Assembly: GCA_019359595.1 (NCBI GenBank)
Contig: JAHHGZ010000035.1
Span: 1-64,000, forward strand
Length of the DNA stretch: 64,000 nt
Direction of reading: 5' to 3'
Source of the DNA: Cyanomargarita calcarea GSE-NOS-MK-12-04C
Lineage (GTDB): Bacteria > Cyanobacteriota > Cyanobacteriia > Cyanobacteriales > Nostocaceae
Below are positions 1-7,643 of the stretch, in pieces; positions within the stretch are counted from its first letter, which is position 1, and every line of letters begins with the position of its first letter. The translations under genes and the position numbers were made by a program. The notes beneath the pieces are model-generated. The model did no database searches, was not told the DNA's origin, and was given only the letters and a program-made list of their open reading frames with translations.

Positions 1-104
1 AGTTGAAGCCCTCTAATTGGGGGAAAACGCCTGTGGACAAGAAGGAGCCGTCTCCCTTGGTTGAAACAGGAAGTAGACAACAACTATTACAACGATGTCA
101 ATAG
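1..104 (+). CDS. tnpB: RNA-guided endonuclease TnpB, C-terminal end only
   Basis: The reading frame open at the window edge encodes about 33 residues ending at TAG 102-104, including the stretches NWGKTPVDKKEPSPLVETGS. I recognise this as the usual C-terminal tail of cyanobacterial IS200/IS605-family TnpB, downstream of the RuvC domain. TnpB is an RNA-guided DNA nuclease that acts with an RNA from the 3' end of the element. The catalytic part lies outside the window, so activity cannot be judged. The transposon right end follows within 260 bases, which agrees with this call. Assignment rests on remembered family sequence, not on a search. Confidence 0.7.
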   Translation, partial: LKPSNWGKTPVDKKEPSPLVETGSRQQLLQRCQ

Positions 105-363
105 TTGTCTAAGTTCTATAGAGCAGCATAGAGTATTCTTTCAAGGCGTTGCTGATTCCATCTATGATGCAGGATTTTACAACCGGAAAAAAGCTTTTAA
201 TTAATGCTGATTGCAACGGAGCAGCGCGAACATCATTAAAAAAGTAGCGGTAACCCTAGACCTGGATCTAACGGGAGTCAGTAGTGGCGCATTGAGTACG
301 CCTTTAAGGGTTCATTTTTGGACTCCTTAAGAATCCCCCGGATTTATCCGTGGGGAGTTTCAA
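105..363 (+). mobile_element. IS200/IS605-type right end with candidate omega RNA (reRNA)
   Basis: After the tnpB stop lies a non-coding tract ending in a hairpin at about 333-357 (CCCC and GGAT pairing with ATCC and GGGG) followed by TTTCAA at 358-363. This arrangement is typical of the right end of IS605-family elements in cyanobacteria, where the 3' non-coding part doubles as scaffold of the TnpB guide RNA; the guide would be the flanking sequence from about 364. The left end and tnpA are not in the window. The exact boundary is inferred from the hairpin plus the TCAA-like end and is good to a few bases only. Confidence 0.55.
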
Positions 364-511
364 GTTGTATGTAAGTATATTTATTTCCAACCATCTACTT
401 AACATCCGCATTAATAGCTCAATTCAGCAACGCCTGGAAAGAAACTCTTAGATGCTTTATGCTTTGTATTATGTTGAAATATATTTAACATAAATAAATA
501 TTATCAGAATT

Positions 512-597
512 GAAGAAGGAAGAAGGACGAGGTTTATATATGTGGATTGGAACCCCAACTCAAAACTGGCTCCCTGTAAAAGCCGGGGTATTAAACC
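512..597 (-). repeat. Dispersed repeat family, copy A
   Basis: Read on the minus strand it has TTTAATACCCCG, an 18-base variable spacer, TTTTGAGTTGGGGTTC, an ATATATAAACCT block and a CCTTCTTCC tract. The same ordered blocks recur at 9583-9678 and 42640-42798, and in a shorter form at 1980-2038. No inverted ends or coding capacity are seen. Confidence 0.75.
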
Positions 598-729
598 CTC
601 TGTTCCTGGATAGATAAATAAGTAAAAAATATTTTAATAAAATTTACAAAAGTACAAAATATTGTTAAGCTTAGTTACGTAAGAGTTAAACCTCTGAAAA
701 AAAATTGCATAACTTCGCTGAGTTAAGTT

Positions 730-764
730 GTTGACAATTTAGAGTCAACGAACAGATTTATAAT
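730..764 (+). promoter_or_regulatory. Candidate ocp promoter/operator region
   Basis: TTGACA at 731-736 and TATAAT at 759-764 resemble sigma-70 type boxes but are 22 bp apart, too far for a canonical promoter, so the -35 assignment is doubtful. GTTGAC (730-735) and GTCAAC (744-749) form an inverted repeat with an 8-bp spacer that could be an operator just upstream of the -10 box. The start codon of ocp is 230 bp downstream, implying a long leader. Confidence 0.3.
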
Positions 765-802
765 TGAACTGAAGATTTATCTGTGAGACAGTCCTTGGGC
801 TG

Positions 803-836
803 GCTTGATTGAGTGTGCGGAAAAACTCAATCAAGC
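803..836 (+). promoter_or_regulatory. Perfect 12-bp hairpin in the ocp leader
   Basis: GCTTGATTGAGT (803-814) pairs with ACTCAATCAAGC (825-836) across a 10-base loop. There is no T-run after it, so it is not a standard terminator for plus-strand transcription. It lies 160 bases before the ocp start and may be a leader stem-loop or a dispersed palindrome. Confidence 0.45.
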
Positions 837-996
837 TAGCACCTACGAGATTAGTTTTGTGTAGATGAAGGGCAATATCGGCTTATTTTGACGCGAATTG
901 CTTAGTTTTCTTCGGCAAAATTCTTTTGCTTTAACATTTGTTCGTTGACATTTTGAATTTTCTGAATTTACAAACAAAAATACTGGGGTATCTATC

Positions 997-1962
997 ATGG
1001 CTTTAACTATCGAGTCCGCTCAGAATATTTTCTCAAACACTCAAATTCCCAGCCCCATTCCAGCGACCATAGCATTGTTCGATCAACTCAGCATTGACGA
1101 CCAACTAGCATATTTGTGGTATGCCTACACCGAAATGGGCAAGACAATTACTCCCGCAGCCCCAGGAGCAGCGCGTTTGCAACTAGCGGAAAGTTTGCTA
1201 AATCAAATTAAGCAGATGTCTCCTGATGAGCAAACAAAAGTCATGCGGGATTTGGCAAGCCGTGCTGATACTCCCATCAGCCGTTCTTATGGCTTCTTTA
1301 GTGTCAACACCAAACTAGCTTTTTGGTTTGAATTATCAGAATTGATGGTAAAAGGTTTTGTCGTACCCATCCCAATTGGTTATCAAATGTCCCCAGGGGT
1401 GCAAATGGTGCTAGAAGCAACCAAAAAACTTGATGCAGGTCAGCAAATTACGGTACTGCGTAATACCGTAGTAGATATGGGATTTGACACTTCAGAGTTA
1501 GGTCCAAGCAGCTCAAAAGCGGCTCCAGAACCTGCATTTGCACGTACATCTGCTCCTATTACCTCAATCAAAATTGATGGTGTTACAGAGCCTGCTGTCC
1601 TGGGCTACATTCAGGCAATGAACTCAGACAACTTTGATGCTGCGATTGATTTATTTACTGATGATGGAGCCTTGCAACCCCCATTCCAGAAGCCAATTGT
1701 CGGTCGTGAAGCGATCGCCAAATATATGCGTGAAGAAGCACAGGGATTGAATATGATGCCCAAACAAGGCATTTGCGATGTTCAATCTGATGGTTCCAAG
1801 CAGTTGAAAGTTACAGGTGTAGTTCAAACACCTTGGTTTGGTGTCACTGTGGGAATGAATATTTCCTGGCGGTTTTTAATCAATCCCCAAGGTAAGATTT
1901 TCTTTGTGGCGATTGATATGTTGGCATCTCCCCAAGAATTGATGAATCTGCGTCCTGTGTAG
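997..1962 (+). CDS. ocp: Orange carotenoid protein (OCP)
   Basis: OCP binds a keto-carotenoid and, when activated by blue-green light, docks on the phycobilisome and dissipates excess energy as heat. The 321-residue product has the all-helical carotenoid-binding N domain (about 1-165), a variable linker, and an NTF2-like C domain (about 190-321). Residues needed for photoactivity in characterised OCPs are present: Y44, W110, R155, and, shifted by three because of a longer linker, Y204, E247, W280 and W291. No fluorescence-recovery-protein gene follows in the window. It could be an OCP1 or OCP2/OCPX paralogue; the sequence alone does not let me decide. It stands alone on the plus strand. Confidence 0.97.
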   Translation: MALTIESAQNIFSNTQIPSPIPATIALFDQLSIDDQLAYLWYAYTEMGKTITPAAPGAARLQLAESLLNQIKQMSPDEQTKVMRDLASRADTPISRSYGFFSVNTKLAFWFELSELMVKGFVVPIPIGYQMSPGVQMVLEATKKLDAGQQITVLRNTVVDMGFDTSELGPSSSKAAPEPAFARTSAPITSIKIDGVTEPAVLGYIQAMNSDNFDAAIDLFTDDGALQPPFQKPIVGREAIAKYMREEAQGLNMMPKQGICDVQSDGSKQLKVTGVVQTPWFGVTVGMNISWRFLINPQGKIFFVAIDMLASPQELMNLRPV

Positions 1963-1979
1963 GAATTGCAAGTTAAAAA

Positions 1980-2038
1980 ATTGAGTTGGGGTTCTGTATC
2001 CCCATCTCAAAACCTTCTTCTTCCTTCTTCCTTCTTCA
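1980..2038 (+). repeat. Dispersed repeat family, copy B (short form)
   Basis: Starts 18 bases after the ocp stop codon with TTGAGTTGGGGTTCTG, continues with a variant of the ATATAAACC block and ends in a CTTCTTCC pyrimidine tract. The upstream TTTAATACCCCG block found in the other copies is missing. Confidence 0.7.
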
Positions 2039-2308
2039 ACTCCCATATTCAAGCGTCTGACCATTGAGAAATCTAACCAGCTTATCCCGTGCTTGGGAAC
2101 CAGCACTTTGAGAAACTGCACAGATTCCCATAAAGTTTAATGTGCCGTCTCGATAAAGCATTTCTTGTCCGGTGCTGGCATTATCGGCGATCGCCTTGAT
2201 AATCACTCGTTGATTTGGTGTCAAGTCGTGGACAGTTGCTCCCTCTGGGATTTGAGACTGACCGAAAACTAAATAGAGGAGTAAATCGGCGCATACTTGG
2301 GGAGCCAC
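2036..2308 (-). CDS. Small hypothetical protein, possibly a gene remnant
   Basis: This 90-codon ORF would start at GTG; the frame stays open about 20 codons further upstream without an ATG. The product has a hydrophobic N-terminal stretch (CADLLLYLVFG) and a polar remainder; I do not recognise it. The upstream in-frame peptide SAEPRNAV matches what I recall of small dispersed repeats in this group, suggesting a truncated or repeat-invaded reading frame. It faces ocp tail to tail and may be a decayed piece of a larger gene. Confidence 0.35.
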   Translation of the reverse strand: MAPQVCADLLLYLVFGQSQIPEGATVHDLTPNQRVIIKAIADNASTGQEMLYRDGTLNFMGICAVSQSAGSQARDKLVRFLNGQTLEYGS

Positions 2309-2370
2309 TGCGTTTCTTGGCTCTGCCGACTTGTAGCATGTGACCGGGATTTAGGGGGCTGTGCTTTACC

Positions 2371-3252
2371 TTAACTACTAACAGCCCACCCCAAATTCGT
2401 TGGCTGTTCGTAAACCCGCTTCAAAGTATTCACATCTCTGGCAGAAATTGGTGGCGGGTTGCGGACTTGGGATTTGTATAGAGCATCACTTTGTAGCGGG
2501 CTGTGACCCCATATACCCAAGGCGTGACCGAATTCATGGCGCACTGCTGCAGTCAGATAATCACCTGTTTGACTGGGACTCAACAGAATACTGAAGCGAT
2601 GGGATAAGACGTTGTTGTTTGTGTATAGCTCGTAGCTGGTTTGTGCGGAACGGGCGCGGGGTGGGTTGCCGCTCAGGGGTGGAGTTTTGCGAATAATGGC
2701 AATATCTGCATCTGCTGGCTGTTCGACTATCGAATTGGGCAAATAGACATTCCATTCTTGCAGAGCCATTCTGACAGTTTCTACCCAATCTTCAGCCTGC
2801 TGAATATTAACTATTTTCGGTGGTTCTATATAAACCCGAACTGGAAATTTTGACCAAACTAAATAACCAACCTTTGTCGGTGCTATTTGCGAAAAATAAT
2901 CACCACTGTTCCTATTATCTTGCCACTTCGCCAGTGTGTGTGGTAAAGAATGGGGCTTTTGGGAGACGGAAATCGATACCTTGCCTATACTATATATTGT
3001 GTTTTTTGTCAAGCCATTGGTAGAGTGCGGCAGTATAGCAAAGGACTGCCCGTTAATGAAAATAACAAGCAGTCCCGTGCAAATAGCTAATGTCAGGGCT
3101 GCAATTAACTGCCGCACTAGTACTCGACCAACCCAAAAATAACGGGTGAAGGCAGGCAGGGGGAGCAGGGGAGCAGGGGAGCAGGGGAGCAGGGGGAGAA
3201 AAAACTTCTTACCATAAACCCTGCAAAGTTGCTGTGATGGACTAGTAGACAT
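2371..3252 (-). CDS. Membrane-anchored matrixin-type zinc metallopeptidase
   Basis: The 293-residue product ends in a metzincin peptidase domain (about 125-280) with a complete zinc motif HEFGHALGIWGH (H239, E240, H243, H250), the HExxHxxGxxGH signature of matrixins (M10). A hydrophobic segment at about 48-67 should act as signal anchor, so the catalytic part would be periplasmic or extracellular. The first about 40 residues include a proline/leucine-rich stretch encoded by a GGGGAGCAG tandem repeat; the true start may be the internal GTG near codon 46, just before the membrane segment. The substrate is unknown. No propeptide cysteine switch was recognised. Confidence 0.75.
   Translation of the reverse strand: MSTSPSQQLCRVYGKKFFLPLLPCSPAPLLPLPAFTRYFWVGRVLVRQLIAALTLAICTGLLVIFINGQSFAILPHSTNGLTKNTIYSIGKVSISVSQKPHSLPHTLAKWQDNRNSGDYFSQIAPTKVGYLVWSKFPVRVYIEPPKIVNIQQAEDWVETVRMALQEWNVYLPNSIVEQPADADIAIIRKTPPLSGNPPRARSAQTSYELYTNNNVLSHRFSILLSPSQTGDYLTAAVRHEFGHALGIWGHSPLQSDALYKSQVRNPPPISARDVNTLKRVYEQPTNLGWAVSS
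3146..3201. repeat. GGGGAGCAG short tandem repeat
   Basis: A G-rich tandem tract with a 9-10 base unit (GGGAGCAGGG) repeated about five times. It lies in the 5' part of the metallopeptidase frame and codes for the SPAPLLPLP-like stretch, which argues for a downstream start of that gene. Confidence 0.7.
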
Positions 3253-3387
3253 TTCAGGGTATTAAGCGTAGGTTGTTGGGTTTTACCGCTCAAAAAAGTT
3301 TACTCATATCTACCCACAAATGGATAAAATTGTTCAACCGGAAAGATAGCGGTCAATCTCTCCTCCCTTGAAGGAGTCACACCTTCA

Positions 3388-4986
3388 CTACCTGATGGAA
3401 AGGATTGAACTCTCTTGCCTGTGCCGTAGCTTTGGAAATCCAAGATTTCCGGTGTTCGCCAAGCCGTCACCAGTAGAACCTGTTAGATTAGGTATACCAA
3501 ACCAAGCATTACGAGAACCTACATTCCTGTAATACCGATTGAAACGCTGCCAATGTGCAAAGACGTGCTTGCGAGGTGAGGCTTGAATCTGACTCTGCAA
3601 GGCGTATCTCGCTGGCAGCTTTTCATAATAAATTCCCATACCACGACGTGCTATTACTAGTCCTGCCGCAGAATCAAAACCCATGCCATAACGACGCATA
3701 TACTTGACAACACCGATTTGACTTGAGTATTTGGGACTGACTTCAATAACTTTGATACCAAGTTTCAAACATCTAGCTTTTAATAGCTCAAAGAACTTAG
3801 AGTAAGCAAAACCAGATAGCATCCGGTTATATTTACGACCTCTCTTAAACTGCTTTTTCTTTTGAGAGAAGTCTAACTTTTCAATTACAATTGGCTTATT
3901 TGATGCTAATGCTCGTTGAGTAATTTTGGTAATGGCTTCGCTTAAACGAGATTCAGTTTGTTGCGAACTGCAAGAATGTAAATCGAGATTAATTTTTCCC
4001 CAAGCGATTGGATTTCCATGCTCACTTGTGGCACACCAACCAATTGAACCAGGGTTGATATCTAAGCCAATACAGCCAAGTAAGCTATTATTACTATGTA
4101 GCGGAAAGTCCACTGCGGTCATAATCGCCACTACCCACTTGCCTTTCTTATTTTTAGAGAAGACATAGGATAAAGCGCGATTTAATGCCCAGGATGTATT
4201 GATTTGGGCAGCACCATGTTTATTGAACTTATAAAGTGGTAGTTGAATATATTCTCCAAATGATGCCTCTAAGAAGTAAGGAATACGAATCTTTAATGAA
4301 GGAATAATTCCTGGCTCAAATTGGCATATTTGGTTACTTCCAGTTTCATTAGTACTGCCAATAAAGGGAATTTTTCCTAAGTTGCCTAAATTGACTTTCA
4401 CGCCAATTTTTAGTACTGTTGCCTTGCGGTCTAAGTACATTTTTAGTTGGCGTTTCTTTTGATGTAATTGAAATTTCGCTAGTTGTAAATAAGTTTTACC
4501 ATGTTGCCTACCATTAATTGGGCAAGCATCATCAAATTCTGCTTTTTTCTTTGAGGGGACAAGCTTTTTAACTTGACCATTCTTGGTATTTTGAATATAT
4601 TTAATCGAATTGTTTTGTTTTTCAATCGCTTGAACGTATTGACTATGCTGATAAAACCTTTTACTGAAATTATTAATAGTTTCGTTAATTGACTTAATTT
4701 TAGCGTCGAAGATTTCAATGTGTCTTTTATAAGATTCTTGCGCTGATTTTAATTCACCATTCACGAAATTAATGACGCTATTGGCATAACGTTTATTTAC
4801 ACCAAAGGTTTGCTGAAGAACCGTATTAAGTTTCGCTTTTTTGATACTGCTTGACAATCCCGCCAACGCCCGGATTGACATTTGCGCCATTGTGGGTGAG
4901 AGTTGTTCTAACATCTCAATTGCTTTTTGTTCTAAACAAAAGCTATTTGAGATTTGAGTGACGTAGGATTGAAAAATTTGCGGCAT
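3388..4986 (-). CDS. TnpB-like RuvC nuclease lacking the zinc finger
   Basis: The 532-residue product has the RuvC-like order of TnpB/Cas12 proteins: motif I GLDINPGSIGWC (D309), motif II IVIEKLDF (E369) and motif III FDSAAGLVIARRGMG (D438). The helical basic N-terminal half would be the nucleic-acid recognition part. Classical TnpB has a CxxC...CxxC zinc ribbon between motifs II and III; here that interval reads SPKYSSQIGVVKYM and has no such cysteines. It resembles the long TnpB-related proteins common in cyanobacteria. No tnpA lies beside it and no clear IS ends were found. Function (transposition helper, guide-RNA nuclease or domesticated factor) is not known. Confidence 0.8.
   Translation of the reverse strand: MPQIFQSYVTQISNSFCLEQKAIEMLEQLSPTMAQMSIRALAGLSSSIKKAKLNTVLQQTFGVNKRYANSVINFVNGELKSAQESYKRHIEIFDAKIKSINETINNFSKRFYQHSQYVQAIEKQNNSIKYIQNTKNGQVKKLVPSKKKAEFDDACPINGRQHGKTYLQLAKFQLHQKKRQLKMYLDRKATVLKIGVKVNLGNLGKIPFIGSTNETGSNQICQFEPGIIPSLKIRIPYFLEASFGEYIQLPLYKFNKHGAAQINTSWALNRALSYVFSKNKKGKWVVAIMTAVDFPLHSNNSLLGCIGLDINPGSIGWCATSEHGNPIAWGKINLDLHSCSSQQTESRLSEAITKITQRALASNKPIVIEKLDFSQKKKQFKRGRKYNRMLSGFAYSKFFELLKARCLKLGIKVIEVSPKYSSQIGVVKYMRRYGMGFDSAAGLVIARRGMGIYYEKLPARYALQSQIQASPRKHVFAHWQRFNRYYRNVGSRNAWFGIPNLTGSTGDGLANTGNLGFPKLRHRQESSILSIR
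3434..3450 (-). promoter_or_regulatory. Hairpin inside the 3' end of the TnpB-like gene
   Basis: GGAAATC and GATTTCC pair across a 3-base loop within the last 60 bases of the coding sequence; a second stem (CTCC/GGAG) follows just after the stop near 3360-3376. TnpB guide RNAs usually overlap the 3' end of the gene, so these may belong to an omega RNA, but this is inference. Confidence 0.3.
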
Positions 4987-5122
4987 AAAGTTATTACCGA
5001 CTCAATGCTCGTACCTTTAATTAGCTCACTTATTAATTATACGCGTCTAATAACGTATTTTCAAAAATATGTTCGCGCCTTTTAGCACTCAAAAGCTCAA
5101 ACTGTCAAGAAAGATACGAACA

Positions 5123-5166
5123 GGCAAAAAAAGCCTCTTGACGGGTGCCTTGCTTTTCGTCAAGAG
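5123..5166 (-). terminator. Rho-independent terminator downstream of secG
   Basis: On the minus strand a perfect 9-bp stem (CTCTTGACG with CGTCAAGAG, 5135-5143 and 5158-5166) with a 14-base loop is followed by GGCTTTTTTTGCC. Stem plus T-run in this orientation is right for ending secG transcription, 130 bases after its stop. Confidence 0.7.
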
Positions 5167-5295
5167 TCATATACAGAACTCAAACAAGGGCTACTAAAGA
5201 TTGATATCTGGACAATTGAGATATTTTGTCCACTTATGGGTATATTTTATTTAACAGTTCTTAGCCCCCACTCCCTTTGTCCTTCATCCCCCTCC

Positions 5296-5529
5296 TCATT
5301 TTGGCAGCCAACCAGCGCTGAGAACTACGGTTAGACCGAGGAAAATCACTGTGAGTGCCCAGGTAACTCGGTTGAGGGTATTTTCTGCACTTTTGGTGCT
5401 GCTAAACAATTGGGCTTGTCCGCCAATTGCCCCAATACCATCACCTTTGGGGCTATGGAGTAATACTAGGATAATTAAACCAACGCCGGAAAAAGACCAA
5501 AGGCCTTGCACAATATTAGTAATGGTCAT
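5296..5529 (-). CDS. secG: Preprotein translocase subunit SecG
   Basis: SecG is the small accessory subunit of the SecYEG channel and helps SecA-driven export. The 77-residue product has two membrane segments (about 10-25 and 55-73) joined by the glycine-rich cytosolic loop typical of SecG (LLHSPKGDGIGAIGGQAQLF). Length is normal for the family. It lies downstream of gpmI on the same strand, an arrangement common in cyanobacteria, and a good terminator follows. A 200-base repeat array separates it from gpmI, so co-transcription is possible but not shown. Confidence 0.93.
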   Translation of the reverse strand: MTITNIVQGLWSFSGVGLIILVLLHSPKGDGIGAIGGQAQLFSSTKSAENTLNRVTWALTVIFLGLTVVLSAGWLPK

Positions 5530-5565
5530 GGTAACAATGTAATTTATTAGGGAGTGGAAGGAATG

Positions 5566-5650
5566 GAGTTAGGAGTTAGGAGTTAGGAGTTAGGAGTTAG
5601 GAGTTAGGAGTTAGGAGTTAGGAGTTAGGAGTTAGGAGTTAGGAGTTAGG
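5566..5650 (+). repeat. GGAGTTA heptamer array (STRR), about 12 copies
   Basis: Near-perfect tandem GGAGTTA units fill the gpmI-secG gap; complementary TAACTCC-type degenerate units follow at about 5670-5760, so the two halves could pair. Such short tandemly repeated repetitive sequences are typical of heterocystous cyanobacteria. Confidence 0.9.
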
Positions 5651-5756
5651 AATTACAACTGCCTGTTAATTCATAACTTACAACTCCTAATTAATAACTC
5701 TTAATTAATAACTCTTAATTCTTAACTCCTAACTCATAACTCCTAATTAATAACTC

Positions 5757-7364
5757 CTAATTGTTTGACAGTCCAACTGGTGTGGGAGTGCGTTTGAATT
5801 GCACATCATACTCAGATGCTTGTACGAGCGATCGCCCTGTCATTTCTAGCGGTTGGGGTAGCTGTAAAATCTCCAGGATGGTGGGAGCAATGTCGGCTAG
5901 TTTACCGTCGCTTCGCAATGCCACATCTGTACCGTGTCCGGGGATTTTTGCGCCCTCTCCTTCTACGAGAATTAAGGGGACTGGGTTGGTGGTGTGAGCT
6001 GTCCAAGGATTACCCACATTATCTAGCATATACTCAGCGTTCCCGTGGTCGGCGGTAATAATTGTTGTACCCCCAACTTTGCTGATGCTTTCGACTAAAC
6101 GACCAAGGCATTTATCTACTGTTTCGATTGCTGTCACTGTTGCGTCTATGATTCCTGTATGCCCTACCATGTCTGGGTTGGCATAATTAATCACAATCAA
6201 GGAGTAGACGCGCTTGGAAACGGCGGCGATCGCTATTTCGGTCACAGAAGAGGCGGACATTGCAGGTGCGCTGTCGTAAGTCGCTACCATTGGACTGCTA
6301 ATGAGTTCCCTATCTTCAAAAGGAAAGGGTTCTTCTAGTCCGCCATTGAAGAAGTAGGTGACGTGGGCATATTTCTCGGTTTCGGCTGTACGAAACTGCT
6401 GTAAGCCATGTTGAGCAATTACTTCTCCGAGGATATTACTGAGGTTCTGAGGCTCAAAGGCTACAGCAACTGGTAATTCTGGGTCGTATTGGGTAAAGGT
6501 GGCAAAGGACAATGGCTTAATTTGCTGTCTCTCAAATCCGTCAAATTTAGGACTGACAAAGGCTTGGGTGAGTTGTCTGGCACGGTCTGGACGGAAGTTA
6601 AAAAATATTACCCCATCCCCTGCTTCTACCGCACCAGGTGCAAGTCGAATTGGAGCGATAAACTCGTCGTTTACGCCGGATTCATAGGATTCTTTGATAA
6701 CTTCAACTGCTGTTCGTCCATCACCTTTGCCATCAATTGCCATGACATCGTAGGCGCGTTTAACCCGATCCCAGCGCTTATCTCTATCCATTGCGTAGTA
6801 ACGACCACTGAGGGTGGCTATACGCCCAATGCCTCGGCGTTCTATATAGTCTTGAATTAACCCAATGGCTGTTACGCCTTCTTTAGGTGAGGTGTCACGT
6901 CCATCGGTGATGGCGTGAATGCAAATTTCCGAAATTTTCTGTGATGCAGCTAAGTCTAGTAGTCCGAATAAATGGCTTAAATGCGAGTGTACCCCACCCT
7001 CTGAACAAAGCCCTACTACGTGTAGCTTGCCGTTTTGAGCGCGAACTTCCTGACAAATCTTGACAAGCGCTGGATTTTGTGCTATTGAGCCATCCTCTAC
7101 CGCGTCTGAGATGCGTACCAATTCCTGAGGTACCACTCTCCCAGCACCAATGTTCAAATGACCAACTTCTGAGTTACCCATTTGTCCATCTGGCAATCCC
7201 ACGGCTTTACCTGATGTGCGGATGAGGGTGTGCGGATAAGCTGCCCATAAGCTGTCCATTACGGGAGTTTTAGCAGCGGCAATGGCGTTTCCTCGTGTCT
7301 CCTCGCAGTAGCCCCATCCGTCTAAAATGACTAGCACCACCGGAGCAACAGGTGCTTTGGTCAT
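5757..7364 (-). CDS. gpmI: 2,3-bisphosphoglycerate-independent phosphoglycerate mutase
   Basis: It interconverts 3- and 2-phosphoglycerate in lower glycolysis, using two manganese ions and a phosphoserine intermediate. The 535-residue length fits the family. Metal-site and catalytic motifs are visible: LDGWG with D15 near the N terminus, the active serine S65 in MGNSEVGHLNIG, ITDGRDTSP, YYAMDRDKRWDR, NPDMVGHTG and ADHGNAEYM. It is transcribed toward secG. The initiator is an ATG in the expected place just before the first beta strand. Confidence 0.96.
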   Translation of the reverse strand: MTKAPVAPVVLVILDGWGYCEETRGNAIAAAKTPVMDSLWAAYPHTLIRTSGKAVGLPDGQMGNSEVGHLNIGAGRVVPQELVRISDAVEDGSIAQNPALVKICQEVRAQNGKLHVVGLCSEGGVHSHLSHLFGLLDLAASQKISEICIHAITDGRDTSPKEGVTAIGLIQDYIERRGIGRIATLSGRYYAMDRDKRWDRVKRAYDVMAIDGKGDGRTAVEVIKESYESGVNDEFIAPIRLAPGAVEAGDGVIFFNFRPDRARQLTQAFVSPKFDGFERQQIKPLSFATFTQYDPELPVAVAFEPQNLSNILGEVIAQHGLQQFRTAETEKYAHVTYFFNGGLEEPFPFEDRELISSPMVATYDSAPAMSASSVTEIAIAAVSKRVYSLIVINYANPDMVGHTGIIDATVTAIETVDKCLGRLVESISKVGGTTIITADHGNAEYMLDNVGNPWTAHTTNPVPLILVEGEGAKIPGHGTDVALRSDGKLADIAPTILEILQLPQPLEMTGRSLVQASEYDVQFKRTPTPVGLSNN

Positions 7365-7489
7365 AGTAAATAGCCCTTTACTTTTTGTAATATCCGAATG
7401 ATACCACTGCTGTTCACCAGAGCAAGTGAATTTCTGCCTAAAAACTTGTTTTGTTATTTTTTGATTAATTCTTCGCCGTTATTGAGAAT

Positions 7490-7640
7490 TATTTTTGTTA
7501 GTAGTTAGTTGTTAGTAGTTATTTGTTGGTTGTTAATTGTTAGTAGTTAGTTGTTAATTGTTAGTTGTTGACTCCTAGCCACTAACCAATATCCAATAAA
7601 CACTATACTATTAACCACTAACCACTAACCACTATCCACT
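7490..7640. repeat. TTGTTAG/TTAACCAC-type STRR tract
   Basis: Degenerate heptamers (GTTAGTAGTTAGTTG, then ACCACTAACCACTA in the opposite sense) fill the gap between the ABC-F gene and gpmI. The two halves are complementary and could form a long imperfect hairpin. Confidence 0.8.
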
Positions 7641-7643
7641 AAC

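Larger units (their letters stand above)
364..996. other. Non-coding region between the IS right end and ocp
   Basis: No credible gene is seen. The stretch holds copy A of a dispersed repeat (512-597, reverse orientation), an inverted repeat GTTGAC/GTCAAC at 730-749, a TATAAT-like box at 759-764, and a perfect 12-bp hairpin at 803-836. It is AT-rich and probably carries the ocp promoter and leader. Confidence 0.6.

Noticed and set aside
5566-5650. Regular tandem repeats as a possible CRISPR array
   Set aside because: Units are 7 bp with no spacers; this is a heptamer STRR.
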